Of a stretch of 64,000 nucleotides of DNA, positions 1 to 12,267 are shown in pieces. How positions within the stretch are numbered: position 1 is the first letter of the stretch; each line of letters begins with the position of its first letter. The DNA is from Aschersonia sp. MBC 622 (lineage: Eukaryota > Ascomycota > Sordariomycetes > Hypocreales > Clavicipitaceae), in assembly GCA_030782805.1 (NCBI GenBank), contig JARJPL010000329.1, forward strand, positions 97,056-161,055. Direction: 5' to 3'. Below the pieces are notes generated by a model. The model made no database searches and had not been told where the DNA came from. It saw only the letters and a list, made by a program, of their open reading frames with translations. A program made the position numbers and the translations under genes.

Positions 1-211
1 ACGAGTTGCTGTCAAAGCCGTAAGCTGGGCTAAAGCTGGTCGAGGTGGGAGGGATGTATGACGAGGTGTAGCCAAAGGAGGGAGGCTGGAAATGCTGGTC
101 GTGACTTGAGGGTCCAAGGTCGAGAGGTGGCGCTTGGTCGGTGGAACCAGAAGTGAAGAAAGCAGAAAAGTCGGGGGACTTGGGAGCGTAAGAAGTGTCG
201 TCGGCGGACAT
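1..211 (-). CDS. N-terminus of an unrecognised Ser/Pro-rich protein (partial)
   Basis: An ATG at 211 on the minus strand opens a frame that stays open for 70 codons to the window edge, so only the N-terminus is visible. It begins MSADDTSYAPKSPDFSAFF and is rich in Ser, Pro, Thr, Phe and Tyr with no recognisable domain, as is common in the disordered N-terminal parts of fungal transcription regulators. The long gene-free DNA upstream (over 2 kb) also fits a regulator. I do not recognise the family. The assignment as a coding exon rests on the ATG, the open frame and the biased but protein-like composition. Confidence 0.5.
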   Translation of the reverse strand, partial: MSADDTSYAPKSPDFSAFFTSGSTDQAPPLDLGPSSHDQHFQPPSFGYTSSYIPPTSTSFSPAYGFDSNS

Positions 212-2596
212 GGTAAATAAATTTGGGCCAGTGCTGGTGGGCCTTGATGTTAGCGACAAACCAGGGCGGGCCGGGGAGGGAGGGGGCCTGCTGAGCAAGG
301 CTGTAGCTGGCGGCTTGCTGTGACGAGGCTGTTGTAGGCCGATAAACGTCAATGGCCGTTGAACTGTCGGACGATCAAAGCCTTTTTTGTATTTCCCTTT
401 TTGGGGAGAAAAATGTATGTCAGTGTGGACGGTACTCCCTTCTCGTGGAGTGGGCAAGGGAGCTTCACGCTGGAGCTAGCTGCGGTGCTGCAAGGTCCAG
501 TAGGAAGGTAGGTAGTTCAGCAGTGTGGCGCGAGGTCCTGTCGTAGACCGGAATGCGACAGCCGGAGATGTCGCAGTTGGACTATGGGGTGGGTTTTGCG
601 TTCCAAAGCAGGTACTCGACTGGTTTGTCTCCTTTTTTGTTCCTTTTCTTTTGTTCGAGGCTTGTTATCGATCCACGGCGTGGGCAGTGGTCAAGTCAGT
701 CAATGGCTGCGCTTTGTTTGCGTGCGCGACGGAGGCGTTGTGCTATTTAATGCGGGCGCGATGGCGGGGCAGTCTGTTTCCGGCCGGTGCTGCCCACGGT
801 TCAGGACAGTGACAGGGCTGCAGAGTAGAGGGCGCGTCGAGATGGCAGATGCATGGGAATACGAGGACGTACCCGTGCCAAGAATTCGATGATGGACGGA
901 CCGACGACGAGGGTGAGGGTGAGGTGGCTTGCGGCAATGGACTATGTCGACAGACGGAGGTTTTTGGGAGGGTGTAGGGCCGTGTGCGCCTGGGGCTGGA
1001 TCTGGCCCGGATGAAGGATGAGGGATACAAGATGAGTATAATTGTGGGCTTGTTATATTTCAGATGCGCGTCGGAAAATTATTGAACAAAGTGAGGGTGA
1101 CAAGTGGCGAAAGTGGCAGCGTGCAGCAAGAGACTCAGTGGGTGGCGGCGCGTCAAGAGGAATCTGGTAGTTCGGGTGCCTGTTGCTGTTGGTTTGGTTG
1201 GTGTCTGTATGGGGTTTTCCAGACGAGGGACTCCGCCTGTTTATATGCACGTCGTGGGCTGACGGGCTGGCTGATGGTGCAGCTGCAGCTGCAGCCAGCC
1301 CATTAAACCAGCGCTAGTTTTGGCCAGGCACCACCCATTTGCTACCAAGGTGGTCTGGGTCTGGCCAAAAACTGGCCTCAACAGCCTTGTCATCGGGGTG
1401 CCGAAACAGGCTACCTTATTCATTGGTGCCTAGGTAGCGATGGGCCCTCTTTGGACTACTCTTACTGTACTCCGTACGAGTCGTACAGGACCGTAGGCGC
1501 CTGGCAATCGTCCCGAGTCACTTACGAGTCGCAACTGAGTCGCCACATTTCCTTGCTTGTGCCTCAAATGCAGTAGTTCAGCTTGAGTGCCAGGTCGCCA
1601 GGAACTGCAACTACAGCCAAGTTGGGTATCGAGTCAATCATGACTGTAGCTCGAGGCAAGTTGGGTATCGAGTCAACCATACTTGCATGTTCATGACCTC
1701 GAGCAATCGATTTTGCGTTATTTTCAATGAGCTTGCAATAAATAACAAGAACCAATCATCTAGTTTGGGCAGCCAGTCTGCAGCTGCACTTGGGTCAATG
1801 GCCCTGCTAGGTCATGAAAGGCCTCTTACATTAGGCTGCTCATCTGTCCATTTTATAGACACTACCAATCTATTATAGTCAACAGCCTCACTGTCTCTGG
1901 TCATTCGTAACTGCATAAATCAGGTTGGCGCCCAAAGTTCAGCGGCGAAGTGCTGACGAGTAGCGAGTACCTCATCATCCTGGCCCACAGTAAGCAAATC
2001 CAGGGTCTATCAATAAAAACCATTTTATGGTTTTTTTTTTCCTCGCATACTTAAACATTACATTCTTGCCAGTAAAGTAACGGACAATGCATGAAATGCC
2101 TCCACCAACTTGTAAGTGGATGCAAGTACGGATACTGGTACCAAGAACTTGGGTGAGTGGGTCCTCCAATATGCCGTTTCCCCACCGTGGAACAAGTTAC
2201 CACTCACAATTTTTGAAAGTGGCATTCCCAACCTCCGTCCTCCATCCTTCAACCAGCCTCTCTCGAAGCCTTGAAACTGAAGCTCCTCGCTCTGCATTCT
2301 CAACAATGCTCGGCCTCCCTCCACCTCCCTTCCGTCTGCTGCACCCGGCTCGTACGTACACTATGTTGCATATAATCATGCATCCAGCACAAACACAACA
2401 CATGCAATCCAAAATGATGTCAACAATTCATGAGCTTTATAAACTTGGTGAGACGTGCGCCGCGAAGACGAAGCCGCTTCTGCGGTTTTTCCGCCGACTC
2501 TGGTTCCCGACTCGCTCACCAGGCCACGTCTGTGAATGCCTACTTGATCTAATCTGATTTTGTCCTCTCCACAAACGCTCTTCATGCCGCCCCGCC
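212..2596. other. Intergenic region between a divergent partial gene and an alpha/beta hydrolase 3' end
   Basis: No open frame here has a recognisable domain. The left part should hold the promoter and leader of the gene that starts at 211. The region contains a CTGCAG-type short repeat near 1280-1300 and a 39-bp-period direct repeat at 1618-1680. I see nothing else. Confidence 0.5.
1618..1680. repeat. Two-copy direct repeat, 39-bp period
   Basis: A 24-bp unit beginning CAAGTTGGGTATCGAGTCAA occurs at 1618-1641 and again at 1657-1680 with a single T/C difference. The 15-bp spacer gives a 39-bp period. It lies in non-coding DNA. Two copies only, so it may be a simple local duplication. Confidence 0.75.
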
Positions 2597-3995
2597 TTAT
2601 GCCAACGCGCTTCTAATTTCTCTGACTATAGACTGGATTCCTAACACGCGCCGCTCCTTGGTCGTGCAAAACTGCAGCGAAACGACCGGCCACACGTGCA
2701 CGCCGCCCGCGTCCATTAGCACCCGCACCTCGGTGCCGCGTGATTTCTGGTGCTGAATCAGGTACTTGATGTCATCGGCCAGCCCCTCCTCCTCGCCGTA
2801 CGTCACGATGTAGCCGCGCCCCGGCCGCGCCGCCTCCCAAATGCCCTCATCCTGGCAGCTGCCCGGCGATGCGGGCGCCTGGTACAGTCCAACCCCCCCG
2901 CCGCCCGTATATAGCTCGGCGAAGCGTGCGAGCGTGTCTGGCTGGATGTAGTCGAGGCTAGATCGCCGGTGCAGGTGTGTCTTTAGCGTCACCCACGGCG
3001 AGATGAGCAGGCCCAGGTCAGGGTGCCGCAGAGGCTCGTCGCGCAGCTTGCGCGCCGCGAGCTCCTGCAGCAGCGTCAGCGTCAGCATACCGCCCGCCGA
3101 GTCGCCGCCCACGCAAATTTTTGTGTCGGGGTCGGCCGCTGCGAGGACCTCCTTGTAGGCTAGCACGGCCTCGTTGAGCTGTCCCGGGAAGTGCTTGTCC
3201 GGTGCCAGCGTGTAGTCGAGGCTGAAGATGGCCGGGTTCTCGTAGCCCGCCTCGAGCAAGCTGCTCTGCACCGCGAGCTGGAACTCGAGGTAGAACTTGG
3301 CCGAGAGCACAGCGTAGCCGCCACCTATATCATGGTCCCCGACGTTAGTCTCATCATAGGTGGGAATGAGTTAAGCATCGTGATGCCTCACCGTGTATAT
3401 ACAAGAGGATAATGTCGTGCCTCTTGGTCCTGTCATGTCTGACCCAGATGCCCTCTGTTTTCTCGGGGCCCTACGTCACGTAAGCTGTCAATGCACGTCC
3501 CACGTAGCTACTCGCAACGCCGCGTACCTCTTCCAGGACCTTTTCCTCCACCTGCTCATCATACTTCGTCCAGCCGTTGCGGTACGCGCGCCACTTGATG
3601 ACTTGCGCCGCGGCCGGGCGGTCCGTGACGGCGCGCAGCACGCGCGGGTGTAAGTTGACGGCGGACCAGCGCAGCAGGCGCAGTGCAAGGTCCTCGGCAA
3701 TGTTGGCCTGCTGCACGTACAGCGGCCGGTTCTTGCGCGCCGTCAGGTATCGCGTCCACACTAGTTGGAGGGTAGCTTTGGGAACTTTTTTGTTGTTTTT
3801 TTTTTCACACAAGGTCAGAATAAGAAGGAAGCTATCAAGACTGTCGAAGTGAGGAAGAGGAAGCCTACAGAATATGAAAAGAAGTTTCAGAAGCGCAATG
3901 GTTCCGCGTACAGGTCCAGCTTGCCGGATGACCTGCGGCGTGATGATGCCGAGGGTCACGGCGTGGTCCAGCAGGGACTGCGGCTCGAAGATCAT
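2597..3995 (-). CDS. Alpha/beta hydrolase (HSL/esterase family, fold-3)
   Basis: Probable carboxylesterase or lipase-like hydrolase of the hormone-sensitive-lipase type; the substrate cannot be read from sequence. Four exons on the minus strand, 3995-3869, 3760-3528, 3470-3392 and 3324-2597, give 388 residues with all phases matching. The third intron splits the oxyanion-hole motif HGGGY (residues about 146-150), which is restored exactly on joining. The nucleophile elbow GDSAGG places Ser at about 222, and the catalytic His lies in GGVHVWP at about 356. The acid residue should sit in the TYGEEEGLADD segment, where Glu occupies the place where Asp is usual. The first exon and intron (donor GTAGGC, acceptor CTAG) are the least certain part, because the frame stays open through that intron. 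No signal peptide is evident. Confidence 0.85.
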
Positions 3996-5647
3996 GGCTG
4001 TGGAAAATGACGGCGCAGTTCTTGACTTGCCCAGGACTGACTGAATGAACAAAGGCAGATTATGAAGATGCGTTATTCTCAAGACAGGGTAAATAGGCAA
4101 TAAGGCGGCCAGGTATAATCCCACGCGGGCTTGCTAGCCGGTCTGAGCGCCAGCTTGCCGAAGCGGACCTCCGTCGCAGGCCAAGTTTTCCCGCCGTCCC
4201 CGGCTGATGATGAGCATGCGGAAATGGAGATTCAAAATGCGGGGAGAGGCGATCTGGCAATCACATGTGCCAATACATTGGCAGGAGTCTGCAGTATCTG
4301 GCTTCATGGAGAATAAATACATGTGCCCTTGATAATCGCTGGCAACAACTTGGCCTTTTTATTTCTTTCTTGCTTTCCTCGCGACACACTAATTGAGCTC
4401 GGCATAGATGTTGGTTGAAGAAACAGTGCTCGTATGTAACTGGGAGAGAGGGCTCGATCATGGCAACGGGGAGCGACTGTTCGGGTTTATTTTGAGAGCA
4501 GCAGCTCTGGATCTGCGCGAGCGTTTTGCCTCGGTACCTTGAGCCTTTCTGTTCGCCTAAGTATCCGATCGCCACAGTTGCACCAAAAGGGTCGCAAGGT
4601 TTCAGATCGATCTCATTGTGGCGCTAAGAATTATGGTACCTTGTATGGCCCAACGCCGCAAGTGAAGCGCTTTGAATGCTCTTTGACAGAAGGCCCTCTA
4701 GTTAGTCAACTAAAACGACTCTTGAATTCTGATTCAATAAGCACCTACTGATGTGGTTCACTTGAACACATGATGCCAGCTTCACGTGCAGCCACCACCT
4801 CTCCAATCGAGACAGTATTGCAGGGTAAGCGACGACGCTCATTTCGCGCCGTTCGGATCAACAAATACCAGTGTCCAAATGCTAGCTTTTTGGAATCTAG
4901 CGGGAGCGATTTATTCCCCTTTCAGTTCTTCAAATACCAGTGAGCAATATGAGACATGTGGTGAGTTCATGCGGACGGGCCGACCCTACCGCATCTACGC
5001 AAGATCCACTGTCCCCTAATTGGCATTCCAGTCGAACAATCAAGCCTTTGATCATGCAACCCATCCTAGCCAAATGAATTGCAAAAGAACGACAGAAATG
5101 ATTGTCCGGACCACCCCGGACCAAGTATCTCACATTAACGCAACACTCTCCTTAGCACCCGCTAACGAGGCGGCTTACACGGCTCCTTAAGAGGCCCGGC
5201 CCAGTCTCAGACAGTGAGATGACAGTTACCTAGTAGGAACATCGATTAATTTTCCGTGAGCCACTCGCTGCCTAATTTCTCTAGCGTTGCTAATAATCTT
5301 ATCAATATTATCGTGAGTTCATATTGCTATTGTCCACTCTTATTCATCTCATTTGCACCAATGTGAAAGTTGGGCTTCTTCTCTTGTCACGCTTGGCGCA
5401 GCATCTGGCTCCTAAAAATGGGACCAGCCGTTTGATTAATTACGCGCCTGACGCGTGAATGTCGACAAGTGTCTTTAGGCATCAATTTGAGGCGTTTTCT
5501 GACGAAAAATAACTAGTCGCCAATAATCTGACGTACATTGCCCTCTTGTGCGACATCGGTTCAATTCTGAACCCTGCGCGAGCCCCCACGAAGGCTCACT
5601 TCCGCTGCCCCTCACCGACTTCACCCCGCCAACTCGACTTCGCGAAC
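3996..5647. promoter_or_regulatory. Divergent intergenic region (hydrolase / DUF3605 gene)
   Basis: This 1.65-kb region holds the start regions of two genes that point away from each other. The open frames within it are short and lack domains. The right end, next to the ATG at 5648, is pyrimidine-rich (CCCCTCACCGACTTCACCCC), a usual feature of fungal leaders. Confidence 0.5.
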
Positions 5648-6407
5648 ATGGCTACATGTCAAAAGATGGGCGATAGCAGCACCAATGGAGACGCGGTGCC
5701 CTCCAAACCCGCATTCAATCTTACCAATGTCGACAAGTGGATCCTGCAGCAGCCGGATGAGATGTTCAAGAAGCATGACTGGGAGGATTTGAGGAGAATC
5801 ATTGGTGAGCAGTCCCCGGCGGCGAGGCTGTGGCCGCCGCACCCGCCCAATATACATGGCACGGACTGACTGAGTCGGACTTGCAGAATCAAACCAGCTG
5901 CAAGACTTGAAACGGACGCCTACAGAGCTCCGCAAGTATCTGGAATGGACCGCGGGCATCAAGGAAGAGTACGGCTCCATGACAGACTACCTCATGAAGA
6001 ACCGGCTACCGTCCGCATGGGGCCAGCCGCCCTTTACGCCTGCGTCGACGGTGCCAATGGCGGATGCGTCAGACTACGCGATCCTGCTCAACGACTGGCC
6101 GTACGCGCTGGCGCCGGGCATCACGCACGTGATTGTGTGGACGCGCACGCGGATTCCGGCCGACGACGACCGCGGCGACATGCTGCCGGAGAGCCGGCGG
6201 CTGGTGGGCGACTTTGTCCGGCGCACGTTTGCGAACGCTCTCGGGCCGGGCGGCGAGGACAGGGTGCTCTGGTTCAAGAATTGGGTGGCGTTGCAGAGCG
6301 TGCGCGCGCTGGAGCACTTTCACGTCCTGGTTAAGGACGTCGATCACGATATGCTGGAGAAGTGGACGGGCGAGCGGCCCAAGGCCAAGCGACCCTGGGA
6401 GGAGTAG
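5648..6407 (+). CDS. DUF3605 protein, N-acetylglucosamine-induced protein 1-like
   Basis: Two exons, 5648-5804 and 5887-6407, joined in phase (ATT G|AA TCA), encode 225 residues. The sequence resembles the fungal DUF3605 family, whose named members are N-acetylglucosamine-induced proteins. Family-like features are a TPTELRKYLEWT segment, the ILLNDWPYALAPGITHVIVW core and a C-terminal WFKNWVALQSVRALEHFHVLV segment that ends in a basic KRPWEE tail. The biochemical function of the family is not established, and the GlcNAc link comes from yeast homologues. No signal peptide or membrane segment is present, so it is probably cytosolic. The next gene downstream is tail-to-tail, with about 80 bp between stops. 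Confidence 0.85.
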
Positions 6408-6488
6408 AAAATGCATAGAAGCTGTATAGATTTTATTTGGTATAGCCGGGTAATATACAGAGGGACATGTCATTTGCTGCACCTTCAA

Positions 6489-6977
6489 TCATGCTGCTCG
6501 ACGCTGTCTGCGGTTGGCCGTGGGAGCAGCCGCCTCGGACTGTCCCTGTCCCTGCATCTGCGCGAGCTGCGAGCGTCCGAAGCCAAGCAGGCCCGAGGCC
6601 ATGTAGACACCGTACGCGGGGACGACGGCCCAGAGAGCCCAGCCCCAGCTGCCGACCAGCATGACGAGGATGGCGGCGGCCCACGTCACCCAGACGACGT
6701 CAAACATGTACTCGGTCAGGCCGGGGGCGGCCAGGTCCTCGCCGGCCGACTTGAGAGCGCCGGTCGCGGCGTCGTGGCGGGGGCGGCCGGAGCGCTCGAG
6801 GACAAATTCGCAGGCGAGGGCCGGCGCGGAGAGCACGCCGTAGAGCACGAGGGAGCGCGGGCGCAGCAGAAAGTGGGAGGCGAGGAAGACGAGGTTGACA
6901 ATGGCGGAGCCCAGGTGCAGGTTATAGAGTGCGGCGACGTTGGCCTTGGCGCGGTCTTTTTTCGCTTTTTGCGCCAT
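6489..6977 (-). CDS. SND2: SND2 / TMEM208-like ER targeting protein
   Basis: A single exon of 162 residues starts at MAQKAKKDRAK. TMEM208/SND2 proteins (DUF788) belong to the SRP-independent route that guides tail- and mid-anchored membrane proteins to the ER. The polar, lysine-rich start and the hydrophobic segments at about 23-40, 42-55, 95-110 and 112-130 fit the family's compact multispan layout, and the C-terminus is basic and Gln-rich (NRRQRRAA). An upstream in-frame ATG would add 46 residues of unrelated sequence. I chose the internal start because the family begins with a KxxK-rich short N-terminus. Length is typical. Confidence 0.85.
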   Translation of the reverse strand: MAQKAKKDRAKANVAALYNLHLGSAIVNLVFLASHFLLRPRSLVLYGVLSAPALACEFVLERSGRPRHDAATGALKSAGEDLAAPGLTEYMFDVVWVTWAAAILVMLVGSWGWALWAVVPAYGVYMASGLLGFGRSQLAQMQGQGQSEAAAPTANRRQRRAA

Positions 6978-8502
6978 TGCGATGGTTGTATGTGTGGGCG
7001 CTTGCGTGTAGGTAGACAGTCGTATGGGAGGTGAGAGGATGAAGGACGCTGAAGCTTCTCGTGTGGAACAAGTTTTCGGTCTCGACTGCTGGATTGGAGC
7101 GCCGTGGCTAGTCAAGAATGGTGGCTATATAGATGCTGAGAGAGAAAGAAAAGAGGAACAAAAACTGGCAATCCAAAGCGTAGATTTTGGCCGTGTCTCT
7201 GAGTGATGAGATGACGTTACGGCAACGATCGACGTCAAAAAGTGTGGTGGTGTTGGCGATGAGACTGCGAGGTTGGGATAGAGGCCGCAGTGGGGCGGGG
7301 CAGCTTCCAGCGAGCCAAGTCAGCGCCACAGCGAGAACACCAGCCCCCCCTAAAAGCCCCTATGACCGCATGCAGCCAAGCACTGCAGGTGCCTGTGATT
7401 CCCCCCTGCATCCGCTGTAAAGCTCCCCTGCAGATAAAGCTGAAGCTGGTGATGTGAGGTGACGCGATAACGCGATAACCCGCCACTCTATGGACACTCT
7501 CCATTATGTCGCTCTCGTAGAAGTGTATACTGAAATTTTGCAAAAGGTTGGTAGTAAAAATGCAGTATGCAATAGGATCTGTGGTCAATGAAGAGTGAAT
7601 CGTCTTACATTAAAAAATTGAACCGTCTCACATTGTCCTTTTCTGCGCTCAACGGTTCTTACTGCTTGCAGCTCTTGTGCTGTGGCGTTACCTACCTACC
7701 TAGCTCGTCGCTGTTGCTGGGCGCACCACCGCACCACCAACCCGCTGCTCTTTTGTCCAATCAAGCTCGAGCTCCTCACAAAACAACTGGCCGCGCAGCC
7801 GCCGACCCATCCTTCCTCGATGCTCCCATTTGACTCTCACGCTGCATCTCTCTTCGGCTGCCCGAAACAGCACTTTGCTGGCCTCTTTCTCTCAACATCT
7901 AGCTGCCCTCGCGTGCTATGATGCCGAGGTCCCTTTGACAGTGCATTGTTCCCGAGAAGCCTGCCGTTTCTTCGTCGTCGCCACCTTCTTGGTCTTTTGT
8001 TTGCTGCGCTGCGCTGTTCGCGTGCACTTCACGACTGACGATAACCGCCCGAAGCTTTCCTTCAGATCGCTTCCGACTCACCCGCGACGCTATTCTACCA
8101 CGAATCGATTTTTTCCGTCATTTTCGTTCAGATCTTTCGACCAAGGCGCTTCCCGTCGGGCGCCTTGACTCTTGACTCTGTTGTGTTATTTTGCTGCCGT
8201 CTGCCGCCCCGCATACGTTACCGAAGTCAACATCACAGCGCTTCAGCATCTAGTGGCGTTGCACCATCAGATACTCGTCGTGCCAGTCGAGTGAGCAATC
8301 GAATAATCACTAGCTCCGGTCGAACCAATCGCCCTCGAGCACGCTCTCCGGTGCAATCGCTTCGCTAGCCCGTGGACAGCTCTACACACCCACCTGACTG
8401 TATCATACAACTCTCTTCTCCATGGCCCAGTCACGACGGTGATTCTGTCTTTGCATTACATCCGACGTGACTTGCGCTCCGCTTCGGAAAGCTACCTCTG
8501 CC
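6978..8502. promoter_or_regulatory. Divergent intergenic region SND2 / CDC27
   Basis: Some 1.5 kb separates two genes that point away from each other. The last 700 bp before CDC27 is strongly pyrimidine-rich (runs of CTC and TTC), consistent with a long 5' leader. The open frames inside have no recognisable protein features. Confidence 0.5.
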
Positions 8503-11045
8503 ATGGCGCCAAGTCAGACGGCTGTCTCTGGCCTGTTGCGCCAAGTGATACAGCATCATCTTGACAACGCTTCTTACGACAACGCACTCTTCTTTGCCGA
8601 ACGTTTCGTAGCCCAGGATCCGCGCTCGAGTGATGCTACGCACCTCCACGCCCTCTGTCATTTGCGCCTGGGAGACTACCGCTCCGCCTATGATGTCGGA
8701 AAACCGATGGGATACCGTGGAACGAATCTAGGATGCGCCTGGGTATTCGCGCAGGCATGCTTGGCTTTAGAACGTTACAAAGATGGCATCACGGCACTCG
8801 AAAAATCGAAAATCCTCTGGTCCTCCAAGGGTAGCTTGGGAAAGAGCGGTACTCTCTTACGCACAAGCGGTCCAGATGCAGCTGCCGTGCTGTGTTTACT
8901 CGGCAAGCTATATCGCGGTTACGACGACAAGAAGAAAGCAGCCGGCGCTTTTGAGGAAGCCCTCAAGCTCAACCCTTTCCAGTGGGATGCTTTTACGGCG
9001 CTCTGCGACATGGGTGTCAATGTGCGCATCCCCAACATATTTCGATCCTCTGACTTGCTCGCTCGCAACTTCGACTCTGAAACGGCCCCAGCTGCCAAAA
9101 CGCCCGCCTCCCTGGCTAACTCTAGCACACTCGAGATGGCACCCAAAAAGTCGTCATTGCGGAGTCTCACATCCGACCCGGGGTCTGACCCGTTCAACGT
9201 CGGCTTCTCCTTGTCTGAAGCAGCGAGCCCTCTTGCCGACGTCTTTTCAGAATCCACAGACGGCGATTTGCTGACGAAAATCCAGAGCGCGCGACTGCGC
9301 CTTGGTACTTCAAGTAGCAATTTGTCACTATTTGACGTAACCGAAACACCCCCCGGGCCCTCTAATGGAGACGCACCCAACAGACTGGCTGGTGGCCACG
9401 AACCTCCCCAAGCGCCACCTCGACGAGCACGCCAGGCTCAAGGGATAGATGCAGGCTTCGAGGCGCCGCCACGCATGAACTATCGATTGGGCGCTAAAAG
9501 AAGCACACGATCAGAGGATCGAGACGTGCAACAAGCTGTAGAGCCCATGACTGACGCTCCGGCTCCGGCTGCCGGTACTACACGAGCGGCGGCTTTGTCG
9601 ACGGCGGATAGAAAACGAACACTGTCCGGTCATCCCGTATCACGCACAGCTAATGTTGACGATGCTGGCACGAGAAGAAGCGCACGACTTACTACGTTTA
9701 AGCCGTCTTCAAGGGCCAACTCTGGCGCTGCCACCATCGGAGCTTCCGCCGGCCGTGAGTTGAAAAAAGCTAGGCCGCCCATCTCCCGAATTGTACGACC
9801 TGGCTCCAGTGGCGCCAATGTTGGCCGCGTAGTCAGTGGCAATCGAAAACCAATAGATGATCACGCGGATGTAGATCACGGTGAGGCGTCACGCGTGCGT
9901 GAACCCGCAACCTCGACGCACACTGCAACACAACCCTTCCAACCACCCAAGCAGACGGACGATGGAGCTAAGATGGAGGAAGCCGTTCGATACATAATGG
10001 ATGTAATGAAGAAGCTGGGTAATGGCTACTACTTCTTGTCGAGGTTCCAGTGCCAAGAAGCATTGCATGCACTGAACTCTTTGCCACTGGCGCATCAGGG
10101 AACGCCGTGGGTATTGGTTCAGATGGGCCGCGCGCATTACGAGCAAGCCTCGTACGCGGAAGCTGAAAAGTTCTTCAGACGGATGCGCGTACAAGCACCT
10201 TCGAGGCTCCAGGATATGGAAGTGTACTCGACCATTTTGTGGCACCTCAAGAGAGAGACGGACTTGTCGTTCCTGGCTCATGAGCTTGTCGATTCGGCGT
10301 GGCACTCTCCGCAAGCCTGGTGCGCCCTGGGCAATGCTTGGTCCTTGGCAAAGGACCCTGAACAAGCACTCAAGTGCTTCAAGAGAGCAACACAGCTGGA
10401 CCCCAAATTTGCGTACGCATTCACGCTACAAGGACATGAGCACGTCACCAACGAAGAATACGAACAGGCACTGACTGCCTACCGACAAGCCATTTCTGCC
10501 GATAAACGCCACTACAATGCATACTATGGCATCGGTCGAGTGCAAGAGCGTCTTGGTGACAACGAAAAGGCACTAACCCATTTCCAAGCTGCACAATCCA
10601 TCAACCCGAACAATGCAGTCCTTGTGTCTTGTATTGGAACCGTGCTTGAAAGACAAAAACAGATTATGCCAGCGCTCAGGGCTTACACCAAGGCTGTCGA
10701 GCTTGCTCCCAGGGCAGCCATGACGAGATACAAGAAGGCGCATGCGCTTTTGGCGATTGGCCAGATTGAGGAGGCTGAGAAGGAACTGGTCATTCTCAAA
10801 GATCTGGCGCCGAATGAGGGACATGTCCATTTTTTGCTCGGAACATTGTATAGGAGCATGAATGACCGGCAATTGGCGGTTCGCCACTTTACCATTGCAC
10901 TAGCGTTGGACCCAAAGGTAAGATGCCGCGACGTTGGGTTACTGAACCCCTTGACTGATTCGTTGAATAGGCTGGCCCGATGATTAAGGAGGCAATTGAA
11001 CGCTTCGAAGACGATATGCCCATGGACGACTCGATGATGACGTGA
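8503..11045 (+). CDS. CDC27: CDC27/APC3, TPR subunit of the anaphase-promoting complex
   Basis: Two exons, 8503-10917 and 10971-11045, encode 829 residues. APC3 is a homodimeric tetratricopeptide subunit of the APC/C ubiquitin ligase that binds the Ile-Arg tail of activators and APC10. An N-terminal TPR block (about residues 1-180, from LLRQVIQHHLDNASYDNALFF-like helices) is followed by a long Ser/Thr/Pro-rich disordered linker (about 190-495) with many S/T-P sites. A C-terminal TPR superhelix follows from the GNGYYFLSRFQCQEAL segment to ALALDPK. The last exon adds an acidic, Met-rich tail (DDMPMDDSMM). The start is the first ATG of the conserved N-terminal TPR; an upstream ATG-free extension was ignored. 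The homologues are nuc2 and bimA. Confidence 0.95.
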
Positions 11046-12267
11046 TGTCAGAGGATGCGAGTTCCTGCGTCTGATGTTTTCTGACGAAGGCACTTTTGCA
11101 TTGTTCATCTTGACCACATTCGCAACGCTGAACACCGTGGGACTACTGGTTGAAGTAGAGGAGAGTAAAAGAAAAGTGCAGTAGTGTACAACACTGGGTA
11201 ATGATCTGTGGACGACATCATAGCACGTTTGCATTGGGGGGTTTTTTTTTCTTGACTGGGCGTTGGTTGGGATGGCATCATTTTTACTGTGCAACAGGGC
11301 AGCACCGAGGCGGACGCTGGGACTTTTGGAACCTTTACTGTTACTGTTTTGTTTTCTTTGGATCGCTTTCCTCTTTTCTTGGAGAGAATGAGTGGAAGGA
11401 CATGGACACGAGGAGTTGAAGCAGCGCACTGGATATCCCAAAGGTTTCGAAAGGGCTCATGGCGAAGGAGGGCATAGGCACGCCGTTGGCAGTCTTGCTG
11501 TATTATTTGCCAATATTGACTTGCACTGTGTGTACAACATTTTAAAAGACCGACTTGAGTGCTGTAATTTGATTCTGGCTGTGATTTGGTATACATTGAT
11601 AAAAGCAAGCTACAATTTCGAAAGTAACTACTGGACATGAAACGGAGCAGTCCGAAACGGGTTCGTGAATGGTGTTGTGGCGATACGGTCCGCCGAGGCA
11701 AGGCTGCACCGTTTTCGCCTTTCCGCCTTTCCGCCTGCCAGGCAGCAAAGGCAACTTGAGAGGTACTTTGCAAAAGCCAGGCAAAATACAAATCTCAGAT
11801 CTACTGCAGCCTCGAGCCCCCCTGACCAATGAGAAAAATCGGCACGTTTGGAAAAGGGAGCAACAATTGGCATTGTGTCGACGCGTCTTGTACCGGGTGA
11901 TCTAGAGGTACAAAGTCTGTTGACACGCCCGTCCTCAAACAGGACTAGCGTTGTGTGCAGCTTATTTTCTCGCGTGGACCCATTATTATCAACGTGTTGA
12001 TTGTGATTTTGCGCTACGTTTTGTTTTATCGGCGGGTAGGGGACAAAAAAAAAAGGGAGCCCATGCTCCGGCTGATGCGGTGCCTGCTTGGCTGGCTGAT
12101 TGTGCACGGCTATTTAGCAATCCAAGTCCCCTCCCACGCCCCCCCGCATCTTTGGTCTCTCCTCTTTCATCATACTACCTTCCCCTGCCTGCAACAACAC
12201 GTCTCTTCGCGTCAACGCATCAACTACATTTAACCACATCTAACCACATTCACACCTTTAATCCATC
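11046..12267. promoter_or_regulatory. CDC27 3' region and histone H4 promoter
   Basis: The first half is the 3' flank of CDC27. The second half should hold the H4 promoter. It contains a CCAAT box (GACCAATGAG near 11825), an AT-rich TATTTA at 12111-12116 about 150 bp before the ATG, and a pyrimidine-rich leader. No gene is visible in the region. Confidence 0.45.
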
